This document shows positions 19,570 to 30,196 of a DNA stretch of 64,000 nucleotides, piece by piece. The translations under genes were made by a program, and so were the position numbers. The stretch is from assembly GCA_006386115.1 (NCBI GenBank), contig VFIW01000081.1, positions 1 to 64,000 on the forward strand, read 5' to 3'. The stretch comes from Globisporangium splendens. Its lineage: Eukaryota > Oomycota > Peronosporomycetes > Pythiales > Pythiaceae. Below the pieces are notes generated by a model. It worked only from the letters and a program-made list of their open reading frames with translations. It was not told the origin of the DNA and did not search any database. Within the stretch, counting starts at the first letter, position 1. Each line of letters starts with the position of its first letter.

Positions 19570-21334
19570 CTATGGCTTGTTCTTTTGAAGACTGTGGTAC
19601 GCCATGCCCGTGCCCGAGATGTTGTCGCCGAGTCCAGCAGTGTGGTCTGGTTTCTTGCACGCGAGCATCGGGACGAGATGACACTGGAAATCCGCCTCGT
19701 GCCACGTGATGACTGGTGAGAACGGATCAATGCCGACTTTGAGGGATTGCTGCTTGCTCACAAGGATTTGGCGACCCAGCAGCAACTCGACGCGTTCGGG
19801 ATCGACTTCCATTTCCGCAGCAGGACGCATCGTTTGTGGGTTCGAGGTGTTCTTCCCGCACGCCAACTTGGAGCTCATCAGCGCACTTTGAATCAGCGCC
19901 GCTGTCGGGTCTTCCCACATGGTGTCTTGCTTCTGGCAGATGATGTGGAATTGCAGCGTGTGGAAGTGAATGCGACTCAGCTGAGCGAGAGCGAGCTGTT
20001 CCGCCGTGGCTTTCTTTCCTCCGCTGTCGTTGCCATTGTGTTGGAACGCCCTCTGAGCGCGTGCCGCGAATTGAATCACGTCATGGAGTTGTTCACTGAT
20101 CTGCGCCACCGTGGGACGCGAATTTGTCGCCATGCCTTCTTCGCCAGTCACCAAGTAGTGGTGCAAGATGTACAGCTCCTGTTCGTTGAGACCAATCGAG
20201 TCGACCCATGGAAGCACCAATCGCACCGTGTCATCGAAGAGCGTGAAGTCTGCATTGCATTGATACCACAAACATGGAGATATTAGACACAAACCACGTG
20301 TGCCAATCAACTAAATGAAAACGTTTAGACGTACCCGAGACAGCGGCAAACTCGTAATGCGACGGCACTTGCTTGAGAAATAGGTTCTGCAGCACTTCCG
20401 AGAGCTTCGTTAGGCGCGTGAGTCGGCGCTCTTCGTCCGTCTCGACTTCCATGAGCTGCAGCCCACCGATCACGACGAGGTCTGGATGAAACGCATCCAG
20501 CGCTTGCTCGAATTCTTCAAGCACCGACAGCCGCGCGTTGTAGATGTCGTGGTTCAGGTAGTACCGGTTCGCGCGTGGGGTCACGTGGCCGCGGAATTCG
20601 TCGCCCTTGGCGTATTCAAGCACCAAATGCACATCTTCGTGCTCATGGTCCTCCAAGTGACCGACGAGCTGGATGTTCGAGTTGAAGTGCTTGCGCATCT
20701 CCTTGCCGATGCCAGCACCGAGCAGCACGTCGCAGCCTTCCAATGCTGCGCGGTCCGCCATTGTCGCGGCATTACCGCCGACTTTGTGCTTCACGCCGTC
20801 GATTTCGTTCGCGAACTTCACAACTTCCCGAAACTGTTCAGGTGACGACATACTCTGTTCCGCAGCAGCGCCGTTCGAGAAGTAGAACGCAAAGCTTTCC
20901 TGCAGATCGCGCAATGAGCCAATGCGCTCGTGGTGCTCTTTGTGGAGCACGCGGTCGTACACATCGCGCTTCTTGGTTTTCTTACTGTGACGGTGCGCGT
21001 GCGCGTCGAACTGCTCTTTCTCGACCTGCTGCACACGGCTCATGAGCTCCACGGCGCGCACCGAGACGTCCAGGTCGGCGCTGCAGCAAAACGCGAGCCG
21101 AGGTTTCCGAGGGGCTTCATCACCCGCGGCAGTATCTTCAGCAGAGATCGAGCTCCGTGGCGCTGTCTTGGTGGTCTCGAACACCAGCGACGCGATCAGC
21201 TGCTGCTGCTCGAGCGCGCTCAGCATCTCGGGCTTGGTCGGCAGCAGACTCGCGAAAAAGTCCGAGTAGAGCACTGCGACGATGCAGACAGCGAGCGAGG
21301 CGCTCAGCGCGAACAACTGCGAGACGCTGTACAT
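19570..21334 (-). CDS. ADP-dependent glucokinase
   Basis: Predicted as complement of exons 21334-20335 and 20249-19570 (559 aa); the 85-nt intron (GTACGT..TGCAG) closes the frame to give VSDFTLFDDTV. An N-terminal hydrophobic stretch (LFALSASLAVCIVAVLYSDF) follows MYSVSQ, as in animal ADPGK, suggesting membrane association. Diagnostic family segments are VGGNAATMADRAALEGCDVL (substrate loop), DLVVIGGLQLMEVE, and near the C-terminus TAGLGDNISGTGMAYH with the catalytic GxGD. The enzyme phosphorylates glucose using ADP, saving ATP under energy stress. A (TC)n tract lies 21 bases upstream of the ATG. Confidence 0.93.
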
Positions 21335-21349
21335 CGTAGCAAGAGGCAC

Positions 21350-21354
<5 letters not shown>

Positions 21355-21384
<30 letters not shown>
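21355..21384. repeat. (GA)15 microsatellite in the presumed 5' leader of the ADP-glucokinase gene
   Basis: Fifteen uninterrupted GA dinucleotides on the plus strand, (TC)15 in the sense of the gene, ending 21 bases before the ATG. Similar pyrimidine/purine tracts sit just upstream of other starts in this window. Confidence 0.95.
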
Positions 21385-21388
<4 letters not shown>

Positions 21389-21852
21389 CAGTGGCTGTGG
21401 ACGCGCGCCAGTGAGATGTGGAGAGCGGACGCAGAGGGACGAGGGAGTGAAGGCGCGCGCAGTCAAGCTACTGAGGCGCCGTTTTGGTGTGAGAGGGAGG
21501 GAACGATCGTCAACGCGATCAGGATTTTTGACTACCGCTGCAACCCTTCGCATACCTCGTCTTTATGGATACAGAATGCTTGCACAATATTCGATTGCCA
21601 CAGACTCTCAGTATTGTGCTATAGATTATGTCATTTTTGGATAAACAAGTATTCATTATTACAGTGAGTAGATGCGAGGGGTAAAGGATCTGCTCTTTCT
21701 TCTTGGTAGTCACTTCACAGAGTTTGAAGCAGAGATACCTTCTAATCGCAATAAACGGGTGTGTTTGTGCAGTCTAATGCATATTGAGGACATTTGACAG
21801 AAAAGTGCGGTAATTGCTGAGCTCCTTGCTTCCAAATGCCGTTGGGAGCGTC

Positions 21853-24800
21853 TCACACTGCAATGACACCAATCGTTTTCGTGAGACTCTGTTGAGTACT
21901 GCTACAAGATGCTGACTCGCTCACAGATTGGCCTGGCAACGTTTGTGCAACAAACTTTTCAAACTGCTACTAACTTAAACTTTTGCAGTTAAGTTAGGTA
22001 GTTTGACAAACTTTTGCAAACTGCTCCAAAGTGATGACAAAAAGTTGAAGTAGGGGGATGGTGACAAGTATTGGGCGAAGATTGCACCATATTCCAAGCC
22101 TGTGATTTTCTGGCCGCAAAAGAGGAAGCACCGTTCGCAACAAAGGAGCAATCAGATGGAAGCACGTGACGCGGTTTTGAGCGCGGAACCCCCGCCAGAG
22201 CCGCAGCCTTCTGTGCCAGACCCGACCAAGAGTGCTGTACGATTTACCTCAGCAACACAAGCCAGAGTACTGGCAATTTATTCAGCTTGCTGCGAAGCAC
22301 GAATTTGAGCATTACCAAAACACTTATTGAAATCCAAGCTGCAGAGTTCGCGTACTGTACCAAATGCGAGTGTTCAATCCAATTTCAAACAGGTCAAAGT
22401 GGCGTGAAGGTGCACATGGAAACCGTGCATTTGGGTGAACTGGACCATACTCGCCAAAACGCAAACCGGAGATCTCGCTCGCATTCGGCTCGCTACCTAA
22501 TTAACGCATGCTCCACCCCACCAGTGCGTGATGACGGGAAAGCCGCGCCTAAGGCCGTTACGAAGGAGCAGCAGAAGCACGCGAATGAGCTTCTTGCATA
22601 TTGGATTGCGCGTAGTCTTCGCCCCATCTCGATAGTTGAAGACGAAGGGTTTCGTGAGTACGTGGAGTACGTCACGACACGGCTTGGTGGTGTGACTGTC
22701 AATGTCCCTGCTCGTTCCGCTATCAAACAAGAAATCGTGCGGGTCGCTGCAGAACTTCGCGCGAGTTTGAAAACAAAATTGAGCTCTGAATGCAACCACT
22801 ACTGTGTCACAACTGATGTGTGGACAGATCAACCCGGTCGAAGCTACATTTCATTCACTCTGCACTATCTGTAATGGGCTATACCTAGCCATTACATGAA
22901 GGTGGATCTGTTCCCAGATTTAGTGTGCCGCACACCACCTTCAGTGTGCATTGTGGAGAGACAAACAACAAAGGGATTACGGTACGACAATCCCCACATG
23001 CACATGTGACGTCATCCCATGACGTCACGAGCGCTCTCTGTGCTGATCAGTGCAGAATGTTGTTCACATGTGCTAATCAGTACAGAGTGATGACATCCAT
23101 GTACTAATCAAGTACTGAGTGATGGTTCCTACTTGGGAAACTGCACTGGTGATGAGACCAACGTGTGTCTGCCACCTGAAGCGAGTGGCGCGATCCAATC
23201 ACTTTGCAGGGAATTTTCCACAGGACTTCAAGTTCAAGCTTCTCGAAGATCTCGTGGGTTCAACCTCAGTGTACCCAAGGTTTTATATATCAGATTCATA
23301 GGTTTTATTGTGTATGTTTAGGTTTTAGTTATAAAACCTGTAGGAGCCCTTGGGGTTCATTTACAAGTAGCGACAGGAACCATAAGCATTTTAATTCAGT
23401 TGCAATTTTACCACCAAGCCCTCAAGTCTTCCTTCCTCCCTCCAAGTCGGGAGACGCTTCCTCTGGCACAAGCGTGTGTGCCGTGTTTAAGGGACTGTTT
23501 GGAACAGCGCCCTTTTACACTATCTGGATGAAGAGTTTAACAGCTACAATTGGACTCTGGAGGTCGAGCCTCTTTCTGGACGGCACACTGGAGAGGCAAT
23601 TGCTCAAGCTCTCTGATCGACATTGGAACGCTGGGGTCTTGATCAAGCGCTCTGCGTCAAGTTGCTTCGCGATGGAGCGTCAAATGCTGTATCTGCAGGT
23701 GAAATTTTGGGCATTAGCCATTTGACCTGCATTGCACACTCTCTACATTTGGTAGTTTCAGGAGCGCTCATTATGAAAAAGAGCAACCGATCATCCCGGG
23801 ACTTGCTGGCGAACGCGGCGAACAAAGTCGAATACGCTGCAGCCAACGATCAGCGTTTATGTGAACAGCTGGACGACTATCTCGAGCCAACGGTTGGGAT
23901 CGATGAGCAAACGGCAATGAAAAAAATGCGAGATACAGTTCAGGTGTTCAGAAATCTGGCGGCTTATTTTCACCGCTCCCCCAAAGCGACCTCATGATTG
24001 ACGAAAATTCAGCATGATCTAGACCGGAAGCCACTTGTGGTTGTTCTCGATTGCCCCACTCGGTGGAACAGTTGCCGAGACATGTTGGAGCGCATGGTGC
24101 AGCTGCAAGTCCCAATGGATCATTTTTTTACATATATTTCAACCTCTGAAGGCCGAAAAGAATTTCCCGACATCAAGCAGATACGACCCAGAATGGAGCA
24201 GTGGTTCGCAGTTCGGTGTCTCCTTGTCTTGTTGGAACCTTTTGGCGTGGCCACCGAAGTGCTCAGCGGTGCAGATTACCCGACCCTAGCAATTGCATTT
24301 CGTTGCTTACGTGCTGTCAAGTCCGAGCTGCAAAATGGTGAAATGTTTGCGCGTGAGGTTGGCCTGCAAGGAGATCATGCATTTGTCCATGGTACCATCA
24401 AGCTGATGCATGTGGTTCGAACGACGATGCTTGACATCTTCCGCAAACGGTTTTCTGGCATGGACCTCGACCTCCTATGGATTTCGTACCTGGATCCGAG
24501 ACTCACCGACATGCACATGATTATGGCAGAAGAAGTGGCTCTCGCCAAGCACGCAATCATATCAGCAGCCATGGAAATCTCGAAAGAGGATACGCTCGAT
24601 GCGTCAGCGATGAGCGACGCCTCGGTTGACACGTCTCCCTTGCCGACACCTAAGAAGGCAAAGTCCAGCATGTATGCTGCAATATTTGGGCAGCGCATGT
24701 CTACACGCCCCCAATTGAATGAGCCACAAATCGATCAAGATCACGTGCTTCGAACCAAATGTGAATCCGAATTTCATATGTACCTGGAACAAACAACCAA

Positions 24801-25934
24801 AGTCCGTGATCGCCACGATCCATTCGAATGGTGGAGAGCTCACGCGGGCAGGTTTCCAACATTGGAGAAACTTGCACGCAAATGGCACTGCTGTGTCGCA
24901 ACCTCGGTTCCGTCGGAGCGAGCCTTCTCAACTGGTCAAAACACTGTAACTGCTAGGCGAAGCTCGCTTGGACCAGAACTAGTACGAGACTTGGTCTTTG
25001 TTGCAGAGAACTACCGAGACAAAAAAGTTAGTTGGTATATGTGAGAGCTAATGGCAAAAAATTGAGAAGTGCACCTACTTCGTATGGGCTTGTAAAAATT
25101 CTCAATCACTGCCAACAACTCCGCCATCTTCAATTCAAAAGTATGAGACAAGAAGTCGTACACTATGGCACTGGTGCAGCACAAACATCTGACAGATCAC
25201 TGAGCTGATGGCTCGAAGTACCTCTGTGCGGTCGGCACATCGTGTGCCCCGCCTTCAGCGCTGCTGGCAGGGGCCGTCGACGACATTTCATCGCGATGTG
25301 CTGCCAGCTTTCGTATTGGATTTCCCATTTGACGTCCTCTGAATGGCAGTTTGCAGCAGTTTGTTACAAACTGCAAACTGTTGAAAACGTTTGAAGTTAA
25401 TAATACAGTTAGCACAAACGTTGGCAGCTCTACTCACAGATACTAGCAGGACTACAGGAAGCTCACAACAGGGACAGAGTCATAACATATTGTTGAATGG
25501 TTCCATTTTGTTACCTTTTTCTCGTCGCGCTCAAAGTAGACAAAGATGTCGACCAAACGCTCCACCAGGCACTCCCAAAGCTGTCGGAATTCGCGCATAT
25601 CGGCACCACAGTCACTCAGCTTTTGCAACGAAGTGTACAGCAGTGGAGTCCCATTCTCCATTGACGCAGAAAAGAACAGCAGTTCACGATCAAGGAGCAT
25701 TGTGACCGTTTCATGGTGACTCCAACGAGCTGTCCAGGTCAGCAAAGTTTCTCCACTTTCGTCGCAATAGTGCACGCTCGATCCGGACGTGATGAGAATT
25801 CTGCATATTTCAAAATGACCAACCTTCGCTGCAGCAAGCAATGGAGATCTTTTTCTTGACTGGGTAACATCTTGACTCAACAGCAAGCGCACCAATTCCA
25901 GGTGGAGTGCGAAAATAAGTCCGGAGACAAGTGC
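21853..25934 (-). CDS. Ankyrin-repeat protein, 3' part, whose last intron appears to hold a hAT element
   Basis: The exon at 25934-25515 encodes ankyrin-like helices: LELVRLLLSQDVTQS, RSPLLAAAKVGHFEICRIL, then ETLLTWTARWSHHETVTMLL. The start shown (25934) is a candidate acceptor; upstream exons were not found. At 25514 there is a GTAAC donor in phase 0. With the hAT and one target duplication removed, the next good acceptor (CTCAACAG) ends at 21889, and an exon 21888-21853 adds SLTKTIGVIAV and a stop in frame. The pre-insertion intron would then be 113 nt, a normal size here, now expanded to 3626 nt. This reconstruction of gene structure is inference; the frame at 25452-25895 alone would otherwise read into the intron. 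Confidence 0.5.
21920..21927. repeat. Target site duplication of the hAT element, left copy
   Basis: The 8-mer ctcacaga immediately precedes the left terminal inverted repeat and is repeated exactly at 25433-25440 next to the right terminus. Eight bases is the hallmark TSD length of the hAT superfamily. Confidence 0.9.
22140..25044 (+). pseudogene. Decayed hAT transposase
   Basis: Fragments appear in transposase order. About 22205-22325 encodes LPQQHKPEYWQFIQLAAKHE; after a frameshift near 22325, 22326-22874 holds a BED-type zinc finger (CTKCECSIQF..VHMETVHL) and the start of the RNase H-like catalytic core (YCVTTDVWTDQPGRSYISF). An in-frame TAA at 22872 and then ~700 bp of disordered sequence follow. 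Coding resumes at about 23600-23997 (LRDGASNAV..LTCIAHSLHLVV), an in-frame TGA lies at 23995-23997, and 23998-25044 carries VVLDCPTRWNSCRDML and the C-terminal dimerisation domain (FPTLEKLARKWHCCVATSVP then SERAFSTGQNTVTARRSSL). It cannot make a full protein. Confidence 0.9.
23039..23125 (+). repeat. Three ~30-bp imperfect tandem repeats inside the hAT element
   Basis: Units start at about 23039 (tgtgctgatcagtgcagaat), 23069 (tgtgctaatcagtacagagt) and 23100 (tgtactaatcaagtactgag). They lie next to a palindromic pair of TGACGTCA sites at about 23006-23027, in the part where the transposase reading frame is lost. Confidence 0.75.
25433..25440. repeat. Target site duplication of the hAT element, right copy
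   Basis: The 8-mer ctcacaga directly follows the right terminal inverted repeat and matches 21920-21927 exactly. Confidence 0.9.
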
Positions 25935-27628
25935 CTACCGAGGTTCACTGGCATGGAAATACAAAATTCTTGTGCTCGATACCGGTGCTCGCCGGCGTTG
26001 CCTGTTGGTACTTCTGTGATGCATAGATGGCCGGATTAAATCGGTGCTGGCCGCTGTGACGACCGCCAATGCATCGCTCGAGTCATTTGAGAGACACCTC
26101 ACAGTAATGGTTAAACAGATCTCCTTTTGCTGCTGCATCGTTCGAGTTGTCGCTGAGAGGCTAGGACATGGCCACTTTGTCGCTAGTCTACATGCACACC
26201 GGCATGGCTGTCTCGGAAGGCGGTGATCAGAAGTGTCGCTTCACTCAAGCAATAAAGTAGCTCCAGCCACAAACACATGTTACAACGGTGGACTGGTTCC
26301 CATCTTGATTCCCATCTTGATGACAATCCGTCAAGTCCATCGTTGTGTCATGACTCAAAACGCAATGGCAACCGCACGATCCCTGCATGACTGCTCTGAG
26401 ACGCAGAGACTTGCACAGTCACACCATCGTCGTCTCGTAAGAAATTTCACTACACAACGCGTGCTCCGACAGCACCATCAACAACTCGTTCGAGGCAAAT
26501 GGAGCAAACGCAAGATGCTCAACAGGCGCTGAAGGCACATTGCAACGCAGAATGGCCATACTATTATGCCTCGATGTTGTTGCTCGTGGTGGCTGCGAGA
26601 GGACAGGTGGGCTCTCGCATCGCCGCAACCTACTCTCCAAATAACAGCGGCTGCACCATTGTCGTCAACCATGGACAACGCCGCGCTTGAGTCCTGGGAA
26701 TACTCGGCAAGATCATACAAGCGAGGCTAGGGGAGAAGCGCACTTGCCGTGGGGATTTCTTGGAGATATGCATGTGCCGAGTCCATCACTCATGCAACGG
26801 ACGCGTGAGGTGCTGCTCTCTGCTTGTACACACCCCGCAGCGCATGACCCATAATCAACTGCTTTGCGCATCGCATCTTGCATGGTGCCAAAAGGCAACT
26901 GTGATTCAAAAAGGACAGCGCGCACTGCTGTTCCCCAATCATTCGGGGAAAGCATTCCCAAGGTCCATTCACCCAAACGTTTGAATTTTTGAGGCACGAC
27001 AGTGTGAGAGATCATTTTGTGCCATTTCGGATGAGCTATAAGGATCCAAAGAGGTACCTTCGCAGTTGCAGACTGCGACACCGTAAGACAAAATATACAG
27101 AAGTATCGTAAATGCATGATATATTGAAAGATAAGAGAGCAATTTACTAAGGGAAATGAAAGGACACAGGTGCTGTCCAAATGATTTGAACATGCGCATC
27201 CGTGACATCCGTCCTCTTTTCCACCCAAACACCTATGAAGAGGATGGGTGCAAAGAGCGGGGCGTTGAGATCTTCCCCCTCCCCCACTCTCGTTTACATA
27301 TATGGCTGTGAGACGCTGCGCAGAGAGCGACGATGCTTCCTACACTTTAACGAGCAGCTGAGGTACTCCACGACCTGATTTTTATCTGCGAGGTTTGTCC
27401 CACGCCTCCTGCGTCATTCAGTTTACCCCACTTCGGTCAGTCCTACTCTGCTCAGCAGAAATCATGTGGGGCATTGCTTGTGAGACTGCAACACACTTGC
27501 AGCCTCATTTGGTCAAACGCCAATGCCCCACATCAGGATCTCTCTCCATCTTTCCACCGCTCTTTTGATTGGCCCACTCGCGTCCTTGTGGTCTCCCGGT
27601 GTTGCCTTCTTTCGCGCTTGAACCAAGA
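25935..27628. other. Intergenic region, no supported gene
   Basis: About 1.7 kb with only short frames lacking domains. It may hold unrecognised 5' exons of the ankyrin gene on the minus strand and, at its right end, the upstream region of the first Cys-rich gene, including a polypyrimidine-rich stretch near 27260-27290. Confidence 0.4.
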
Positions 27629-27644
27629 GCTCATTCCGCAATTT
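27629..27644 (+). promoter_or_regulatory. Oomycete Inr-FPR core promoter of the first Cys-rich gene
   Basis: GCTCATTCCGCAATTT is a perfect match to the published oomycete initiator plus flanking promoter region consensus (GCTCATTYYNCAWTTT). It lies 85 bases upstream of the ATG at 27714, the expected distance for a transcription start followed by a short leader. Confidence 0.85.
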
Positions 27645-27713
27645 GCTTCGCCAGTCACACGACAGTCTCAAGCGCCTTCTTCTCCTCCTCGCTCTCTCTC
27701 TCTCGTCATCACC

Positions 27714-28145
27714 ATGAAGTTCTCGTTGGTTGCCGTTGTGGCTGCGGCCGTCGCTGCCGTCTCTGTCGATGCCGCGCAAGTGCACATCCGCGTGCACTCG
27801 GAGAAGGCCGGTGCATGCCCTGCCGGTCAGTTCTACGATGGCAGCAAGTGTCGTCAAGCCGACCACACGAAGGGAGAGTGCTACAACCCAGCGACGAACA
27901 AGTTCCAGATCGGTTGCGCCAAGGGCTTCATCTGTGTCAACAGCAAGTGTGACTGGCCATCGAACGCGAACAACGGTGCGGGCTGCTGGCAGTCGTGTCC
28001 ATCGGGTCAGTACTGTGAGAAGAGCACGAACGTGTGCCGTGGACCGATCTCTCAGGGTGAATGCTTCAACTACGCCATTGGGTACTACCAGATCGGTTGT
28101 GACTCAGGTTTCGTGTGCCGCAACAACAAGTGTGACTACGCGTAA
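27714..28145 (+). CDS. Secreted cysteine-rich repeat protein, copy 1
   Basis: A 143-residue protein with a clear signal peptide (MKFSLVAVVAAAVAAVSVDA). The mature part is two tandem Cys-rich units. Unit 1 (~35-81) and unit 2 (~95-142) share the order CPxGQ[FY], a variable Cys stretch, GEC[YF]N, a [FY]Q-I-G-C step, GF[IV]C.N.KCD. The ATG was chosen because the signal peptide starts there and a leader with Inr and CT tract precedes it; the frame is open further upstream (from 27474) without coding character. Small secreted Cys-rich proteins in oomycetes may be wall, adhesion or host-interaction proteins; I do not recognise the exact family. The neighbouring copy at 29010 is nearly identical. 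Confidence 0.9.
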   Translation: MKFSLVAVVAAAVAAVSVDAAQVHIRVHSEKAGACPAGQFYDGSKCRQADHTKGECYNPATNKFQIGCAKGFICVNSKCDWPSNANNGAGCWQSCPSGQYCEKSTNVCRGPISQGECFNYAIGYYQIGCDSGFVCRNNKCDYA

Positions 28146-28926
28146 GCGATAGAGCGTGAGAACGTGCCGCCGCACGCATAGTTCTGCTGAACGGGGTAGC
28201 CTTCGGCCGTCGAAATGGTCAACCCAATCGACAGCCAGGTCACGTTTCCTCTCGAGTAGTGTCAGTTGTGTTTCACACCAAAAGATAAGATAAAAATGCA
28301 GTATTTTTTGTTTATGGGACTCGCACTTTGTTGGTGCTTGCTACAGCATGGAGCTGATGTTTGGTTTGTTTGCTTCGCTGTGAAGCACGTGATCTATTCG
28401 AGGAACTTGGTCTGCAGCAGCGACCTCAAGAGGCACTTTGTAGCGGAAATACAGGAATCCATCCCCCGTGATCTCCAGGGACAGCGTTCGCACGCTGCTA
28501 GACGATCTCTGTGGATGCACCATGCTGTGGTGCAGCACAGTGGGGGATTCTCCATGCCGCTGGGAGATCCACAGTTGAAGTCTGCTGGAACTGAAAAGCT
28601 GGGCATTCGTAGTCCCGTCTCCAAAGATACCGATTTTGGTGCGCCTGATTTTTGTCTGATGTTGAGTGCTTTTGCCCCATCCATTTCATTCATTTGACCC
28701 GATACTGTAGGACAAAAGAATCGTGTGGGACATTGATAAGCAACAGAGCGCAACGTACTCGCAACTCTGCGGCAATATTTGTTGCGGGTCAAACTACATG
28801 ATACCACCCTCGTTTTTCAAGCAGCTGGTTGGAAAATCCAATCCCTCCCTGTCGTGATTTCACCCACATGCTCTCATCATGCTCTCCCTGCCGGCGTTGG
28901 CTTGTGGCTGCGTGCTCTGACGAAGG
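28146..28926. other. Spacer between the two Cys-rich gene copies
   Basis: About 0.8 kb without a supported gene. A 143-codon frame at 28266-28697 (+) begins with a hydrophobic stretch but lacks any domain and has an equally long antisense frame, so I left it out. Homology to the region upstream of copy 1 becomes obvious only from the Inr (28927) onward. Confidence 0.45.
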
Positions 28927-28942
28927 GCTCATTCCGCAATTT
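28927..28942 (+). promoter_or_regulatory. Oomycete Inr-FPR core promoter of the second Cys-rich gene
   Basis: The same perfect GCTCATTCCGCAATTT, 83 bases upstream of the ATG at 29010. It lies at the left edge of the sequence conserved with copy 1, so the duplication carried the core promoter. Confidence 0.85.
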
Positions 28943-29009
28943 GCAGCGTCACACGACAGTCTCAAGCGCCTTCTTCTCCTCCTCGCTCTCTCTCTCTCTC
29001 GTCATCACC

Positions 29010-29564
29010 ATGAAGTTCTCGTTGGTTGCCGTTGTGGCTGCGGTCGTCGCTGCCGTCTCTGTCGACGCCGCGCAAGTGCACATCCGCGTGCACTCGGAGA
29101 AGGCCGGTGCATGCCCTGCCGGTCAGTTCTACGATGGCAGCAAGTGTCGTCAAGCCGACCACACGAAGGGAGAGTGCTACAACCCAGCGACGAACAAGTT
29201 CCAGATCGGTTGCGCCAAGGGCTTCATCTGTGTCAACAGCAAGTGTGACTGGCCATCGAACGCGAACAACGGTGCGGGCTGCTGGCAGTCGTGTCCATCG
29301 GGTCAGTACTGTGAGAAGAGCACGAACGTGTGCCGTGGACCGATCTCTCAGGGTGAATGCTTCAACTACGCCATTGGGTACTACCAGATCGGCTGTGACG
29401 CTGGCTTTGAGTGCCGCAACAACAAGTGCGACTACAAGCAGGGTGGCGGCAACAACAACAACAACCAGCCAGCGGGCTGGTGCTTGAACCCTGCCACGGG
29501 CAAGTACATTCCAAAGTGTGACCCAGGCTTCGTGTGCCGCAACGGCAAGTGTGACTACGCATAA
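29010..29564 (+). CDS. Secreted cysteine-rich repeat protein, copy 2, with an added third module
   Basis: 184 residues. The first ~130 residues match copy 1 with only one or two substitutions (for example one residue in the signal peptide). Divergence begins in module 2 (GCDAGFECRNNKCDY against GCDSGFVCRNNKCDY). After a GGGNNNNNQPA linker there is a third half-unit, GWCLNPATGKYIPKC then DPGFVCRNGKCDYA, which follows the same GxCxNxA..C..GF.C.N.KCD pattern. The pair therefore differs by gain or loss of one module. Promoter, leader with CT tract and signal peptide are all conserved. Secreted; function unknown. Confidence 0.9.
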   Translation: MKFSLVAVVAAVVAAVSVDAAQVHIRVHSEKAGACPAGQFYDGSKCRQADHTKGECYNPATNKFQIGCAKGFICVNSKCDWPSNANNGAGCWQSCPSGQYCEKSTNVCRGPISQGECFNYAIGYYQIGCDAGFECRNNKCDYKQGGGNNNNNQPAGWCLNPATGKYIPKCDPGFVCRNGKCDYA

Positions 29565-30196
29565 ACCAGCAATGCGTGAGAGAGACCAGCTCGCATTTCG
29601 TTTTTACCAGAAGCTCCAGCTTGTGCATTAGTCTCTCTGCATGGAGTAGTTGGTCTTGCTTTCACATGATAAAAGAATAATGCAGTATTTCCTGTTTTTG
29701 TGAATGTGATGAGAGTGTGCTTTCGACGCTGCCGCAAGACTGTTTTCTTCTACAAAGCACATCATCCTTGAAAAACAATGTGGATCATTTTCTTTTCAAC
29801 AAGGATCCTCCATGAATATGACACTCTGCTCCAGCACACCTCGAGCACTTTTGTGCGACTTCAGAGCCATGTGCAGTCATGCAGCGATCTCATAGCGAGC
29901 CCTTAATGCTGCAGAATTGCATGAACATTTAGAAATGCACACTCTCCATCTACAACGAAATGATTCACCCACGATCTCAAATGTCCACACAGAATGGACG
30001 AAAATGAGAGTTTATAAAAGCTGTCGTCTCTCATGTTTTGTCGATCAGCGTAAACTGTCGAAAACAAAAATGCATTTGATGCTGTCGACAATCATTCATC
30101 TGCATGTCGAAAATGCAAAATGTACGTCGAAAAATCCCTCTTTTCCGACCTTTCAACGATCAAACAGGCACACAGCAGCTGCTGCATGTGTGAGCC
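29565..30196. other. Intergenic region, AT-richer, no gene seen
   Basis: About 0.6 kb between the second Cys-rich gene and the TPR gene. It holds the promoter of the latter; no clear Inr match or repeat was found. Confidence 0.5.

Larger units (their letters stand above)
21928..25432 (+). mobile_element. hAT-superfamily DNA transposon, full length, non-autonomous by decay
   Basis: The element is 3505 bp. Its termini are 21-bp imperfect inverted repeats: 21928-21948 reads TTGGCCTGGCAACGTTTGTGC and the right end (25412-25432), read inward, TAGAGCTGCCAACGTTTGTGC, 17 of 21 matching with the inner 12 identical. It is flanked by the 8-bp duplication CTCACAGA. Subterminal regions carry repeated CAAACTGC/GCAGTTTG motifs (about 21960-22025 and 25345-25395), as expected of transposase-binding sites. 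Inside lies a decayed hAT transposase on the plus strand. The perfect TSD suggests a fairly young insertion, while the transposase damage suggests it was mobilised in trans or decayed afterwards. Confidence 0.92.

Noticed and set aside
23002..23030. Paired TGACGTCA palindromes considered as a CRISPR-like or CRE regulatory array
   Set aside because: Only two copies, inside a dead transposon, with no spacer structure.
28266..28697. 143-codon frame with a hydrophobic start between the Cys-rich genes
   Set aside because: There is no domain, and an equally long antisense frame and odd composition argue against it.
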